The notes: generated by a model from the letters alone, not told the origin. A stretch of 64,000 bases of DNA from Phytophthora hibernalis (GCA_012656075.1 JAAKBF010000056.1:434001-498000); one strand, 5' to 3'; positions 1 to 11,773 are shown, counted from the first letter of the stretch. Program-made: numbers and translations.

Positions 1-1929
1 AGCTTATTTCCTGATGAAGAGCACTCGTACGAACCTAGACGACATGTTCGCTTCGCAGCTCTCAGTCGAAATGCGTTACCGTATACGGAACCTACTCGAC
101 CACAACGAAGACGACCAAGAAATTCACCCCCAAAACGTAACAAGGTCCTACCCCCAGTTCATCAGCAAGACTCTCTCCAGTTTCCAATTTCTCCAACGGT
201 GCAAATAGTACGAAAGAAGCACGGACACAAGAAATCGCCAAATAAAACTGATGAAAAGTCTGTCAAGAATCAACAAATTGGTAATCTAGCTCGTGAGGAT
301 GAGGATGATCGAGTTGCACGCGAACTGTGGGGGTTTCCGGTAAAGTATTCCCCTCAGAAGCAATTAGAAACTCGATGGCGTACAACAAACGAACAAAGTC
401 AGCGTGCATTGCGCGCTAAGCAAGAAGAGGCTACTCAGAATCAAGATATAGCTACCCGACCGCACCAAGAATCCAAGAAAAATGAAGCCGACTACGCGCA
501 GTACTTGTATTTGGCCAGTTTGTATGGTCCCCTCGACGTTCTACTGTATTGTTGCTGTCAACCAGGATCACATGGGCGTGTATACATGCTCCTTGTCGAT
601 GTCTGCGCTCGTCGAATACAACGTTGGACCACCCAGAGAGTTGCTGCTTTACGAAGCTACTGGATTGGCTATTTGGCTCGTGAAATCACCACAGTCTGTA
701 TTACCGAAGGGTTTGAAACTACCGGTATCGTTCAGGAACGCCAAGCGAGTGCATTGTTCATACGCTTGAAGCTACTCCGTGCTGCTAGAGCCTTTCGCGC
801 CTGGAGCGATTATTCATCGCGGATGATTCAACTTCGTGCTAAAATGCGTTTGGCACTTACAAAAGCCCTCGAATCGCGTTTCTACCAATCGCGTTTCTAC
901 CAGTGGCGAGAAAATGTAGAGACCCGCAACAAGTTCAAAGCACAACTTAAACACTTTGCTAAACGCAAAGCGATGCAAGATGCATTTGAGCAGTGGCAAT
1001 GTTGGCATTCCCAGCATGAAAAGCTACACTGTCATTTGGTACAGCGGCGGCTGCAGACAAAGCGTGAATGCTGGAAACTGTGGTGCAGATTCATGAGCTG
1101 CAACTGTTCAGCAAGAATACTACAACGCTCGTGGAGACTTTACTCTTGGCTAAAACAGCGAGATCCCAGTGTCAGAAAAATTCAGAGAGTATTTCGTGGT
1201 TGGCGAGGTAGACACAGAGTGAAGCAACTCCGCGACAAAATGGATATTCACCGTGTGCTACTCCGAGTTACAAACGTTGCAACTTGGGAATTACGATGTG
1301 CGATACTGACTAATCAGAGGAGACTGCTACTGGAACATGATCTAATTCGTGCTCGACAGCAAGCTGAATACGTTGTGCAAGCAGAGAAACAAGCCGAAAT
1401 TCTCGTTGAGCCCGAGTTGTCGAAAGTGGTTCGTAACAGCATGCACAGGAAACTAGACAACCACATTCAGCTTCTCAAAGAAAACGATACAGCTATACCT
1501 ACGCAGCTCGTAAAAACGAGTCGCTATCACCGGCGAGAAGCAGTACAAAAAGTTATTGATGAGGAGCGAGCTTTGGCGAGGCGTGAAGCTATTAAAGCGT
1601 TTCGTTCTACCTGCGACCAGCATCGTAACGAGAACGCAAATCCATGCATTATTTGTCAAGCGTATGCTGACTTCAGAACTCACGAAAACATGGACGACTT
1701 CGGCCAATCCGACTGCCATACATGTTTGTGCGAGTGCATCATTGGTACTGGCGACGCTCTCGCTGAATTTGAAACCTGGAGGAATACAGCACAAATCGAA
1801 CTGATAAACCTTGAACGATGCGAGCAAGAGTACACAGTGGCATTGTTCACTTCTGAACCATCAATTGCATCACTTTGGAAATCAATTTCCAAAGAACGGA
1901 AGATTGGCAACTGCAATAAATTGCAATGA
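1..1929 (+). CDS. IQ-motif / Sfi1-like repeat protein, 5' end outside window
   Basis: The reading frame is open from the first base to the TGA at 1927-1929, and its first in-frame ATG lies far downstream, so the gene starts before the window. An IQ motif (IQRVFRGWRGRHR, bases 1180-1218) follows a weaker one at about 1120-1150. Upstream, about 770-1110, are repeats of aromatic and Trp-containing helices (ARAFRAWSDY, RFYQWREN, AFEQWQCW, ECWKLWCR) like Sfi1 centrin-binding repeats. Near 1640-1740 is a cluster of Cys residues (CIICQAY, CHTCLCEC). IQ and Sfi1-type repeats bind calmodulin or centrin, so a centrosome, basal body or flagellar role is a reasonable inference, not shown. No intron is needed in the visible part. 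Confidence 0.7.
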   Translation, partial: SLFPDEEHSYEPRRHVRFAALSRNALPYTEPTRPQRRRPRNSPPKRNKVLPPVHQQDSLQFPISPTVQIVRKKHGHKKSPNKTDEKSVKNQQIGNLAREDEDDRVARELWGFPVKYSPQKQLETRWRTTNEQSQRALRAKQEEATQNQDIATRPHQESKKNEADYAQYLYLASLYGPLDVLLYCCCQPGSHGRVYMLLVDVCARRIQRWTTQRVAALRSYWIGYLAREITTVCITEGFETTGIVQERQASALFIRLKLLRAARAFRAWSDYSSRMIQLRAKMRLALTKALESRFYQSRFYQWRENVETRNKFKAQLKHFAKRKAMQDAFEQWQCWHSQHEKLHCHLVQRRLQTKRECWKLWCRFMSCNCSARILQRSWRLYSWLKQRDPSVRKIQRVFRGWRGRHRVKQLRDKMDIHRVLLRVTNVATWELRCAILTNQRRLLLEHDLIRARQQAEYVVQAEKQAEILVEPELSKVVRNSMHRKLDNHIQLLKENDTAIPTQLVKTSRYHRREAVQKVIDEERALARREAIKAFRSTCDQHRNENANPCIICQAYADFRTHENMDDFGQSDCHTCLCECIIGTGDALAEFETWRNTAQIELINLERCEQEYTVALFTSEPSIASLWKSISKERKIGNCNKLQ

Positions 1930-2383
1930 TCATCGCCAGCAGTAAGCGTTCAAACTTCACCAATTTTGACGGATTGGCTTGGTACACAAACACAGCTATC
2001 CATGTGAGGAGTCTCTGCAGCCGCTGTAAGGATGAAACTCAGATGCATGGATGATAGTTCAGTCGTTGGGGGGTGCTTAACAGCTAGTTTGAAGTACTTC
2101 AAGTACAAAACTAGCCTTGGTGACGGTTTTTGCGAGACTCGGTCGTCGAAGTTGAGCTAATACAATGCAGAGCAACGTCTGGAATACCTACTGGCACCTA
2201 CTGCTCACACGTATTTCCAACTACGTTCAGTTATTTGGTTGTACTGATCATTTTTTTCAGACTTGAACTCGACTCGCTACGATCATCCTCTACGACGGAT
2301 AAACGCACAAACCTTTGACCGTTGTCAAGGAAGAGTGTTGATGTTATCAAATACGATACTTCAGTGTTGGTATCTAAATCGTC
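1930..2383. other. Intergenic, tail-to-tail genes
   Basis: No supported gene. The flanking genes converge here, so the stretch should hold two 3' UTRs. I see no clear repeat. Confidence 0.5.
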
Positions 2384-3046
2384 TCATACACCGATAGCTC
2401 TGACTTGTGCTAGAGCAGCAGTTTCCGTAAGGGTAGCTTCCTTCTGGCAATCTGCCATTTGTTGGGTTTCTTGAGTCTGCTTCTGTGCAGCAATGTATCG
2501 TGCGACTTTCTCCTGTTGTAACTCTCGCAACAGAGCATTGAGAGCGTAGATTTCTGCACGACGGCGTTGCTTGGCGTGTGCTGCGTGATTTTGGCGACGT
2601 TTGTCTTGCTCGAGCTTCACCTGTCGCGCATGCTCTTCCTCACCGCGACGATCTTGCTCGGACTTTTTCCAAACATTTACACGACGAGCTGCGCGCTTAG
2701 CGAGGTCTGCACCGTTAGCTGCTTTATGAGATTGGTCGTTGTTTGTCGGGGCCTCAGGCGCATGTTCGTGTTCGCTGTTGAGACTACCGGCGGAATTGCA
2801 TTGTACCAGCGTCACGGTGGAAGTTGTCAGCGCTGCAGTTCCACTACCCATGGGTTGTTTGGAGAATGGTGTCGTTCGAGCAGGTTCCTTGGGAAGCGGA
2901 GTACGTGCAGCATGAAGTGCTGTTCCGCGGGGCAAATGGTCTATGGTCGCCACTTTCTCGCCATATCCACTGCCAGCAACTGGGTACTGGATCACAATAG
3001 CCAGTGGACGAGAGCCTGCGTTGACGCTGGTTTTGACTGCTGACAT
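2384..3046 (-). CDS. Coiled-coil protein, unknown function
   Basis: A 220-residue protein starts at ATG 3046-3044 and stops at TGA 2386-2384. The first half is low in order, rich in Ala, Thr and Pro. From about residue 115 it becomes a highly charged Arg/Glu/Gln-rich helix (for example VWKKSEQDRRGEEEHARQ) expected to form a coiled coil. I recognise no catalytic motif. It converges with the IQ/Sfi1-like gene, and both could be cytoskeletal, but that is only neighbourhood. An upstream exon is possible because a cag/gtgata-type junction lies just before the start. Lack of recognised homology keeps confidence moderate. Confidence 0.5.
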   Translation of the reverse strand: MSAVKTSVNAGSRPLAIVIQYPVAGSGYGEKVATIDHLPRGTALHAARTPLPKEPARTTPFSKQPMGSGTAALTTSTVTLVQCNSAGSLNSEHEHAPEAPTNNDQSHKAANGADLAKRAARRVNVWKKSEQDRRGEEEHARQVKLEQDKRRQNHAAHAKQRRRAEIYALNALLRELQQEKVARYIAAQKQTQETQQMADCQKEATLTETAALAQVRAIGV

Positions 3047-3333
3047 GATTGTATATCACCTGCAATGAGGAAATGATGATACGCAACTATTGTTTGGTGT
3101 TGATACGAGCTCATTAGCGAAGAAACTTCAAGGATGACGAGGAAGGCCTCGTCCTTGAGCGCCTTGTCTTTCATATCATAGCTGATGGATTTGCTGTTCT
3201 GAGGAAAAGCTTGCAGACCTTATACAGGAGCATTAGGTATATTTTTGAACATACTCTAGTCAACACAGTCTCCAGCTCTGGATAAGCTTGGTTGCATAAT
3301 ATCGGTGCCCCTGAGGTTGGTCATCACTCACGG

Positions 3334-6300
3334 TTACTGCTGCGGAGGTTTCTGCTGACGCATGACCTGTGACGGAAGCAGCAGCTGAGGTCCGCTCTTC
3401 GACTTGCCGTCGCCGTTCTGCTTTGGCTTCCATTTCTTCTGAGCTCCCTGAGCACCATCCTGCTTTGGCGCGGCTTGATCTTTCGGCGAGCCAGCCTTTT
3501 TGCCCTTTCCTCCACGGTGGTGTTGTTTTTCTTGCCCGCATCGGACGATGTAGTCTCTGTCGCTGGACTTGACTTCTTGTCACTGTTTGAAGGAGGCGCA
3601 CCTAGCGGAGGATACTCTTCTTCACTCGGAGGCATTGGAGGCTGTGGTTGCTGCGGTGCATATGTTCCAGGTGGTGGAGGAGGGTACATCGGCGCGTACG
3701 AGCCGTCGGGCATCAGGAAGAGCGTTTGCTGCCCAGGCAACGGTGGCTGCGCCCCATAGTAAGCTGGAGGCGGTGGGGTCGTATATTGCGGGGCCGGGGG
3801 CCCGTTGGGCAACGGGGGTGTAAGAAGTGATGGGGCTCCAGTAGATTGTACATACATGTGCGGGAACAGCCCCATCAATGGGTCAGCAGGCGCAGGAGTT
3901 GGAGCCGCAGCCGCGGCAGCAGAAAATAAGGCCGCGACTGACGGAGCCAGCTTCTGCTCTGAAGACGGCGCCGCTTTCTTGGGTACCCCCGGTGCTGCGG
4001 AAAGCGTCTCTGATTTAGGCGCAGCGGATAGATCATCTCCACTTCCTTGGGTAGCAACTTCACCGTCGAAGCTCCACTTCTGAATGAGCTGCTGGATCTT
4101 CTCTGGGTTTGGCGGTGCCGGCATAGCAGCAGGAATTGGCGGTGGAACCAGTGGCGTCTTAGCCACAGGAGCCTTATCCTTGGTCTTAAGAATCTTCTTC
4201 GGTACACGAGTATTGGTGCTGATAGCTGGCGCTCCACCGGAGGTGTGACGCTGAGAATTGTCATTGGTACGCTGTGCATTTCCATTTTGACCATGTCTTG
4301 AGGTGTTGCGGTTCTGGTTCTTGCTGCCTGGCGGGACCGACACGCACAGCAAGTTGTTCCATGCCACAATTTTACCGCGGTCGAGGCTCGTGCTCCCGTA
4401 GAGTGCCTCACCACCGGTGAAGCTCTCATCAAAGAGTACTTCCACGCACCTACTGCTCACGTGCGTAGCAACCACAGTACCACGGTGGCCAAAAGGAACC
4501 CCACGCGCGCTGATGTTAATCACTCGGTCTCCGAGATTTGGAGCCCCCTGGTTCTTTGATGATCGCTGCGATACCTCTTGGCCCGTAAGGTCCTGGTTGA
4601 CCAAAGGATTCGGACGGAACAAATCAGCAGCATTAATCGTGGCCACCACTGGTGCACGGATCTGCTCTTCAGCAGCCTTAGAGCGTTCCTTGGCACGCAG
4701 AGATCCGGCGGCTTCCATGGCGCGGACAGCGTTCAAAGCAATATACTCCGACGTGATCGGAATGTGCTTTGAGTGTTCACTAGTACCCAAATGCTGCTGC
4801 TCGATCCACTGCTTCACGGCTTCAGCCTTTACGTCTAACCGCCCAACATCGTCAATTCCGAACACATCCTTGCCTTGGTAAGTCGTTGCGAAGGGTAGAC
4901 GGCTCAGGTTTCGAACAACCTCTGGGAATTCTTTCTGATAAGCTGCAATCAGCTGCACTGCTCGTTCCGTGTACTCCCACGCTGTTGCGCTGCCGTTTCT
5001 AGCCTGAGAGGGACCAGAGCTAGAATCTCCGCTCTCGTTGTTACTGCTGCTTCCGACAATCTTAACAATATCGCCCTTCCTCCAGACGTTGACGTCATTA
5101 CTGGAACCAGAGCTGTTGTTGTCACGACTAACAAGGCGACAATATCCAGGAAGTAGCAGCTCCTTGCGGTAGCGAATATTCAGTCCAATGTCATTGCCAC
5201 CGGGTTTGATAATCACACTGCCAGTGATCAGGCCCAACGTAGACGCGGAAATACCCAACTTTTGTGCCACCAGATAACCCGGGAAAAATCGGTCCGAGAT
5301 TTTCTGTGCGATCACATAGCCAAATGGCGGTTCTTGATCTATCGTGTTCACGTGAACCGTTACAGTGTGCTCGTCTTCGTTCTGAGAATGTACAACAGCT
5401 GTGCAGCCGAGCCATTTGCCACGCGTAATGAGAGCCTTCGAGTCAACAGGAAAACGCTCCTTCAGAGGCAGGGTTTCTGTCTCCTCAAATCGTGCATCCA
5501 GCAATTTTCTGTTGCGAACAGTTAGCTGCGCGGGTACAAACGCTTCCGTCTCGCCAAACTTCTTCTCAATAGCGCCTGTAAGCGGATTCGATACCATACC
5601 TTGGAGGGTAGCACGTGCAGCACCGTCGTTATCCCGGTCCTTCCTAGGTCAATACCACCACTGCCAGGAATACCCCGGCCGGAAAGCAACTTGACCACCT
5701 CTGTCTGTGCATAGTACGCCCACGCGCTCTTTTCGTCAGAGCCATACGGCGTGAAAACCACTTCACTCTGCTTGTGACCATTGTTATTGTGCTTGCGGCT
5801 AGAATGCTTTAAGCGGTATTCTCCAGACAGCGTACTGATGCCCACAACGAGCCCCTCGTGCAGATTCGGCCAGTTCGCCAACACGGTAGTTCCCAAAAGT
5901 TCACTGGGGCTAACTTCATCTGCAGTAGCGTTGTCTCCAGCATTCAGATTTCCCGATGCTGGGAGTTGGAGGATAAAACTCGACTTACGTGAACTCATTC
6001 CAAAGCAGTTCAATCCAACACTCGCAATGCGCGTGCTGTCAAGAGGCACCGTGTAAAGCGACGGGTACCCAGCAAGTGGAAGCACGACACCATCCATCAG
6101 CTTACTCTTGAACTCGCCACCCGGGATTGGCGGGAGCTCGTAGTCTTCTATCCGCGTGTTACAGTACAACACATCCGGAAAACCAACAACACCAGGAAGG
6201 GTAGATTTCAAGGTGTCCAGAACATTTAAGTCAGGCACAATTCTGATAGGCAGCATTTGCAGCTTGTTGCGTCGCCTCTCGGCTTCGGTGAGCTGCGAAT

Positions 6301-8159
6301 CTGGGCAGTATTGGGCGATAGCCTGCTTGAGCAATGCCACATCAATGAAAGGCAACAGGTTCACGCCTTCCCAAGCATTCCGTTTACCTTCCATGTCGAT
6401 CGCGAATGCCTCCGGATAAAAATGCTTGATTGGTGACAGTGGCGACATCATAAGGAATCGGTAAGGTTCTGGCACGAGGTTAGCACTCGAGGACGGCAAG
6501 TTTGACATGAGTTGCTCGAACGGCAGCAGAGGTCCCAAAATCGAGGGATCGTCATCAAATTTGACGTTTGCAATCAAGTCCTCGATGTCCGTAAGATCAG
6601 AAACCATAGGTGCGTAGTGATAGGGGTAGAACCACGACCAAGACTGCGGGCCTTGGAAGTAGTAGGAGAGACACCACACTAACGCTTCCATGTAGCTCCT
6701 TTTCACTTGTTCCAGTTCCTTGTTGGCGGCATCACCATTGCCACGCTTAATACCGTACTTCCGCTCATAGTAATTCCATTTTGTATCCTGAAAACTCTCA
6801 CTGCCAGCAAGCATGAGCACCTCACGTTCACTCTTCTCGAGCTCGAGGGACAGTCTCGTATCCTCTGGACCATCCAACGCCTCTAGCAATGCGCGTTCTG
6901 CTTCCTCCTCATCCTCATCGTCCACTAGAGGTGGCAGCTGGTCATCGTCGTCGTCATCACGAAGTGCCATGATTGCTTTCTGAACTTCAACTTCGTCTAC
7001 ATCCTGCTGTCTGGCCTGTTGTCGCCCACCCCGACGTCCCGAAGAGCGTCGCTTCTCCTCCAACGAGCGGTTAATCAGAATCCCCTCCTCCTGGTTGCCA
7101 ATAATCTGGAAAAGTTCCTGAAGCAGCTTCACGTTCGTGATCTTGCCGTTCAACGTGAGATAGCTGCCCTTATGGTTCTCCAACAGTTCCCGATACACTT
7201 TCAGCAGCAGTGGGATGGCGTCCTCACTAATCTCCAGGGTCGGACTATGTGGGATAAAGTCATTTCCCAACAAAAAGTCAGCAGGATAAAATCATCCAGC
7301 ATCCTCTCTCCATCCAGTGGCTGTTGCACGTTCATCTCCATCATCAGGTACTCTCTGAACAAACTCAAGTGCACGAGCTGCCACTGCTGCTCTTCAATCT
7401 GCTTGGCCGCGACCTTCTTATGGTTGCTGCCCCACACCACGGTCTCTCTCACAAGTGTGAAATGAGGTTCATGGGTCATCAATCCCAGCAGCATCAGATC
7501 TGCGTCGCTGCCGTACATGCAGTGGCGCAAATTGGGCACATAGCCGTCCGCCATCTTCCTGTGACGAATAAACTCTACAATCTTATGCTCGCCCTCTCCT
7601 GGCACCTCACTGCCGCTGAAAAGACCTCGAGCCGTGCCCACAACGGGTCGCTCTTCATCTTCTGGCGCACAAAATACACCAGGTGCTGCGACAGTTTGCT
7701 CAGGAACTCGGTGCCGGGCGTGATGCAGTTCGAGTCGAACTTGCTGGCTGCTGGCCTGGCCTTGTGTCCGTCCTTCTCGTCCTGCAGCTTGATCTGCATG
7801 TGTCTCTCCTTGTCCATCGCCTCCTGGCGGTCCAACCCGGCGCGGAACCGCCGCGAGCGCTGCTGGTTGAGCTTGGCGCGGGGAGCGACGCCGTCGATGG
7901 CGATGTACACGAGCTGCTGCGGCTTGACGATGTGCGTGATGAGGCGGTCCAGGTACGTGAAGATGCCGTGCAGCTGCGCCTCGAGAGACAGCGAGTTGAG
8001 CGCGTCGTCTGCGGCGTCCGAGTGCGTGCAGTTGTGCACGATGCCGTTCATGTCGAGGTAGAAGGCGTCGAACTCGGGGAGCAGCGACACGTCCGAGATG
8101 GGCTGGTTCAGTAGCGGATACCGCTCCGACATGTAACGGTAGAAGCGCGGGATGCCCAT
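3334..8159 (-). CDS. XRN1: 5'-3' exoribonuclease XRN1 (read with four one-base frame breaks)
   Basis: Cytoplasmic 5'-3' exoribonuclease that degrades decapped mRNA. ATG 8159-8157 opens MGIPRFYRYMSERYPL. Asp36 in YLDMNGIVHNC matches the metal-binding acid of the family, and DGVAPRAKLNQQRSRRF, PGEGEHKI, YGSDADLMLLGL and LGNDFIPHSP follow in order. An SH3-like region (GVPFGHRGTVVATH) lies near base 4500 and a Pro-rich tail ends at TAA 3336-3334. About 1,600 residues fits XRN1. The frame changes at about 7619-7622 (T run), 7272-7276 (T run), 5599-5600 (GG) and 3509-3510 (GG), each consistent with one lost base in a short run and none with an intron. A sequencing error is likelier than a dead gene because all motifs survive. 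In the last segment the alternative frame gives the more protein-like tail. Confidence 0.9.
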
Positions 8160-8565
8160 GACGACGTTAGATCTGCGTCCTACGTGGCGAATCTGGTTGT
8201 GAGGGAGGAGGTTACGTGCAGGTTACGTGCGGAATGGTTTGAGTGATGGTCAGGGTACGGAGGGTACGTTTTGGGTTGAAGTTGAAGGGAAGGACCATGG
8301 AGGACGCTTTGACATGGACGAATGTATTACGTGAGCGTTGGTGGTGGAAGGGTCAGCTTAAACCATGACCTCCTGCATTTACCCGGTCTAAGACTAGGGA
8401 GGAGGGTGTGGTGGTACGGGGTGGGGATCCACGCCGTGGTGTAGCCCTGCCGATCAACTTGATTCGGCAGGGGTACGGGAAGGTGAGCCTTGCGCTGAGC
8501 CACTACGCACAAGAAGCGATATCACTTCTTGGTCTGCTTTGCATCCGTTGCTGGGGTGATCACCA
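8160..8565. other. Intergenic, upstream of XRN1
   Basis: No gene supported. It should hold the XRN1 promoter and the 3' UTR of the bHLH gene, both transcribed leftwards. I found no convincing INR match. Confidence 0.4.
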
Positions 8566-10438
8566 TTAGATGGCACCTGTCAGCGTCGCCTTGCCGAGGC
8601 TTCTATCGTCATCGTTGCAGATGGCACGAATATTCACGCGTTCGAGCACTTCTCCGCTTGCATCTATCTTGCACTGCATGTTCAACTGGCCAGCCCTGTT
8701 CGTCATAGTTGCAGAGTTAGAATTAATATCGACAGTTGCATAAGGAAGAGAGGATGACACCTTTCGTACCTCTGCAAGAATTGATCTTCTAGCTCCAGTC
8801 CGGGGCAAGCCATGAACACGCTCATCACGCAGAGATCGCCGTGCTGCAGGGAAACGCTATCCATGTCCTTGGTAGCGCACGGATCAGCGTTGAAAGCTAT
8901 CACCTGAGGTATCAGGTGCGCTCCAGAAGTCGTAGTAAACGGCTGGAAGGACGAATCGCCATCAGCACCTGCAGTCGACGTCTTGGATGCTAGGAAATGC
9001 AATCCGTCACACGGACTCGCGCGCGGCTCAAGTTTTGAACAACAATGAAAAGCTCCACGACTTGCATAATTGTAGCTTTGCAGTTCAGCAGCACTGTCCT
9101 GGTGGTGCGCCCATTCGAGCGATGAGAAAGCAACCCCAGACATTGATGTTTTTGCCCGACCGGAGGAAAACAGAATCCCACCACGCTACAAAACAGGAAA
9201 CAACAGAGTTTGGTTAACCGAACCTCCAGCGCAGAAATAATAGCTCATCCATCGTACCGTAAACGATGTGCAGTCTGGGATACGACTCGTTTCGTGCCAT
9301 TGGAGCCATTGCTGACGTGGTTTTGCGATGCTGATTGTCGAGGGAATCCACCAGCGAGCCCGGCAAAGGTCGACCCACAATTGGTTGCTGCTAGCTGCAC
9401 GCTTCAATTCACGGGATGTACCCATCACAGACACCAAAGTCCACGCGTCGCAGTACGCCAGAAGCGTCGGAATTTCTTGTGCACTCCACTCAAACAACGA
9501 AGACTCAGTTGCCGCCACAGTAGTAGCACTAGTGGGAGCATCAGTTTCAGGAGAGCTTTCCGACTCGGACGCGCTTGAAGCAGGTTCCGAGATGGTTGTG
9601 GTCGAGCTCTCCATGCTCTCAATTCTCCCACGTTTCCGGCTAGGCGGTTCAGCCGGTCGTCCGGGTGCAGCTCGCTTCAGCATCATCCCAGAAGATGTCA
9701 CAACGGGGCAAGGAACCCACATCATCGGCCCAAGTGGAAGGTTAGTTCCAGCCGTCCACGGGTGACCCTGCGACGGGTTAAACGGCATAAGACGTGGGCC
9801 TCCAGTCGAGTTGCCTTGAGCTGCGCGCGCCACAGCCTGCTGTCCCATCGAACGAGCCATAGCAGGCGTCATACCGTTCAGTGTCTTCCTCTGCTGTCCT
9901 AGTTGTTGTCCCGCCTTCAGCGCCTTGAGCTCTGCCGTCAACTTATCAATGTGCTCGATCGTCTTCTCCAGGATCTTGGCGCGGTTCAGCTTGCGGTCTT
10001 CTTTCAGGTGCAGAATGTCCATGAGCTCCTGGAACCTCGAGTTCAGGTCCTTGCGGTTGATCTTGGCGCGTTTCTTCTTCCGCTCGTAGTTTGTCTCCAG
10101 CTGCAGCAGTCGGGACGTGTTGGACGTCGCTCCGTGCTCTCCTGCCAGCGAGAAAAAGGCCGCGTCGCTCAGCACGCCCTCCTCGGACTCTGCCGCGTCC
10201 TCGTGCAGCTGAAAACTCTGCGTCTGGTGTCCGTCTGCGTCCTCCTGCAGCAAGTCGTCCAGGAAAGTCGGGGCTGCAGCTGGCTGCGCGCCGCAAGTTG
10301 CTGCAGTGGACGCCAGGAACGCCGACAGCTCGTTAAGTTGCGCGTGGGGACGCGCCGTCGTCACCGTCGACTCGTCATCGTTCAGCGTCGGCCACAAGGC
10401 GCCACTGCGTGCGGAAATGTGTCGGTGCCTGTCGCCAT
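8566..10438 (-). CDS. bHLH transcription factor fused to an F-box-like domain (three exons)
   Basis: Exons read complement(9258..10438), (8770..9185), (8566..8695). Intron 1 (9186-9257, 72 bases) runs gtacg to ttttgtag with a TTAAC branch site. Intron 2 (8696-8769, 74 bases) runs gtacg to acag with TTCTAAC. A bHLH domain (NYERKKKRAKINRKDL then helices to EHIDKL) starts about 115 residues in. A Ser/Thr-rich linker and an F-box-like helix set (LLAYCDAWTLVSVM to LWVDLCRARWW) follow, then about 200 unrecognised residues. ATG is absent from the main frame; the best start is ATG 10438-10436, which joins the frame if one T is missing at about 10396. Likely a nuclear DNA-binding protein, possibly bridging to SCF ubiquitin ligase; the latter is inference. 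Confidence 0.75.
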
Positions 10439-10801
10439 GAGTCTGGGGGCCTGTAGCAGCGAGGTGAAGCTGGAAGAAGGTGACGTCGACCTGCGCTTTG
10501 ACTTGCGCCTGACTCGGCGTTTTCTTGACTGGTTTTACTAAAGAGTGGGGCGGGGATAGGCGGCAGTGATTGGATGAAAATGAAAGCTATTTTAGGCATC
10601 GCCAGTTGAAGGAGTTGGGTTCTTCAACCTGCAGCAATGCAGACGCAACGTTGGAATGTTGGGATATGCAGGTACACAGTACTGTTTGGCTGGGGTCAGA
10701 CAGCTCCTGCAGGCTTTGCTTTGACGCTGGCGGGAGACTCTTACCCGCAGTGGTATGATCCGTGGAGGCTAAGAGCTCGATGCAGTTCAGCGGCTTTGGT
10801 G
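10439..10801. other. Intergenic, upstream of bHLH gene
   Basis: Holds the bHLH promoter side and, at its left-arm edge, the 3' side of the left mirror-image gene. No other gene supported. Confidence 0.4.
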
Positions 10802-10875
10802 ACATCAAGTGGCGGTTGTATTTGCCTTATTCTGCTTGTTCTACGCTACATTTGCCGTGGACTACTTGACCTCTT

Positions 10876-11697
10876 TCACTTGTCCTTCGACTTGTTGGCC
10901 GTGTCAGACTTGGTCTCCTTCTTCGGCTTCTTCTCCTTCTCGTCCTTCGACTTGGTAGACACATCGTCCACAGGCTCCGACTCCGTCGCAGAAGCATCAG
11001 CACCAGTCCCAGTTGACTCGTAGCCGAAGTAGCCCGGGTAGCCGTAGCCGTAGCCGAAGTTGCTCGGGTAGCCGTAGCCGAAGGACGAGGACGAGTCCGG
11101 GTAGTAGCCGAAGCCTCCGCCGTAGGACGAGTAGTCCGGGTAGCCGTATCCATTGTAGTCGTAGCTTCCGTAGCCCTTGCTGTAGTCGTAGATGTTCTTG
11201 CCATAGTAGTCATCGCCGTAGCTGTAGTCATCGTGGCCGTAGTCGTTGTGGCCGTAGTCGTCGTGGCCATAGTCGTCGTGGCCGTAGTCGTCGCAGCCCT
11301 TGCCGTAGCTATAGCTGAAGCCGCTACCGTAGCTCTTGTAGTCGTCGTGTCCGTAGCCCTTCTTGTACTCGTCGTAGTCCTTCTTGCCGTAGTCTTTGCG
11401 ATCGTAGTCGTCGTGCTTGCGGTCATGGTCGTAGTCATCGTGCTTGCGGTCATGGTCGTAGTCATCATGCTTGCGGTCGTGGTCGTCGTGCTTGCGGCCA
11501 TAGTCGTAGTCGGACGACTCGGTGGCAGCCTTGTTCTCGGCGAGGCGGCGACGGTAGTGCTTGTCGTGGCGGTGCTTCTTCGGGTATCCGTAGTTGGAGC
11601 CCAAGTTTCGGCGCGGCGTGATTCCACGGGCGTCGGTCGCATGCAGGATCGAGGCCGTGACGCACAGGCCGAACACGAGGAGAAGGTTGGAGTGCAT
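10876..11697 (-). CDS. Secreted Tyr/Gly/Asp/His-rich repeat protein, left copy
   Basis: A 273-residue protein. An N-terminal signal peptide (MHSNLLLVFGLCVTASILHA) is followed by a basic stretch (RGITPRRNL, HYRRRL), then KHDDYDHDR repeats, GHDDY repeats, a Tyr/Gly/Ser-rich region (GYGYPSNFGYGYGYPGY) and a Lys/Glu/Ser-rich tail. The longer upstream frame is not used: an INR-like site at 11759-11773 lies between the two candidate ATGs. There is no true RXLR motif. Composition suggests an extracellular structural or adhesive protein with Tyr available for crosslinking; that is inference. It is transcribed away from its twin across the shared spacer. Confidence 0.75.
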   Translation of the reverse strand: MHSNLLLVFGLCVTASILHATDARGITPRRNLGSNYGYPKKHRHDKHYRRRLAENKAATESSDYDYGRKHDDHDRKHDDYDHDRKHDDYDHDRKHDDYDRKDYGKKDYDEYKKGYGHDDYKSYGSGFSYSYGKGCDDYGHDDYGHDDYGHNDYGHDDYSYGDDYYGKNIYDYSKGYGSYDYNGYGYPDYSSYGGGFGYYPDSSSSFGYGYPSNFGYGYGYPGYFGYESTGTGADASATESEPVDDVSTKSKDEKEKKPKKETKSDTANKSKDK

Positions 11698-11758
11698 GTT
11701 GGAGGCGAGGGGCTCAAGTTGGCGGGTTGGTTGGTTGACGGTCGAGTGCGGGAGGAGG

Positions 11759-11773
11759 CGAAATGGAAAGTGA
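11759..11773 (-). promoter_or_regulatory. INR/FPR-like core promoter, left mirror copy
   Basis: Mirror of the site at 12835-12849: TCACTTTCCATTTCG, close to the oomycete INR plus flanking element. It lies about 60-75 bases upstream of ATG 11697 and so supports that start. Confidence 0.55.

Noticed and set aside
199..201. Start of the IQ-like gene at 199
   Set aside because: The codon is GTG and the frame is open back to base 1.
7600..7650. Intron in XRN1 at the 7619 frame change
   Set aside because: The two readings overlap without any missing conserved residue, so no room for an intron. A lost T explains it.
9186..9257. Stop at 9186 as the end of the bHLH gene
   Set aside because: The same frame reopens and splice signals with a branch site enclose the stop.
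10395..10397. Start of bHLH gene at 10397
   Set aside because: The codon is TTG. The upstream ATG at 10438 fits if one T is missing.
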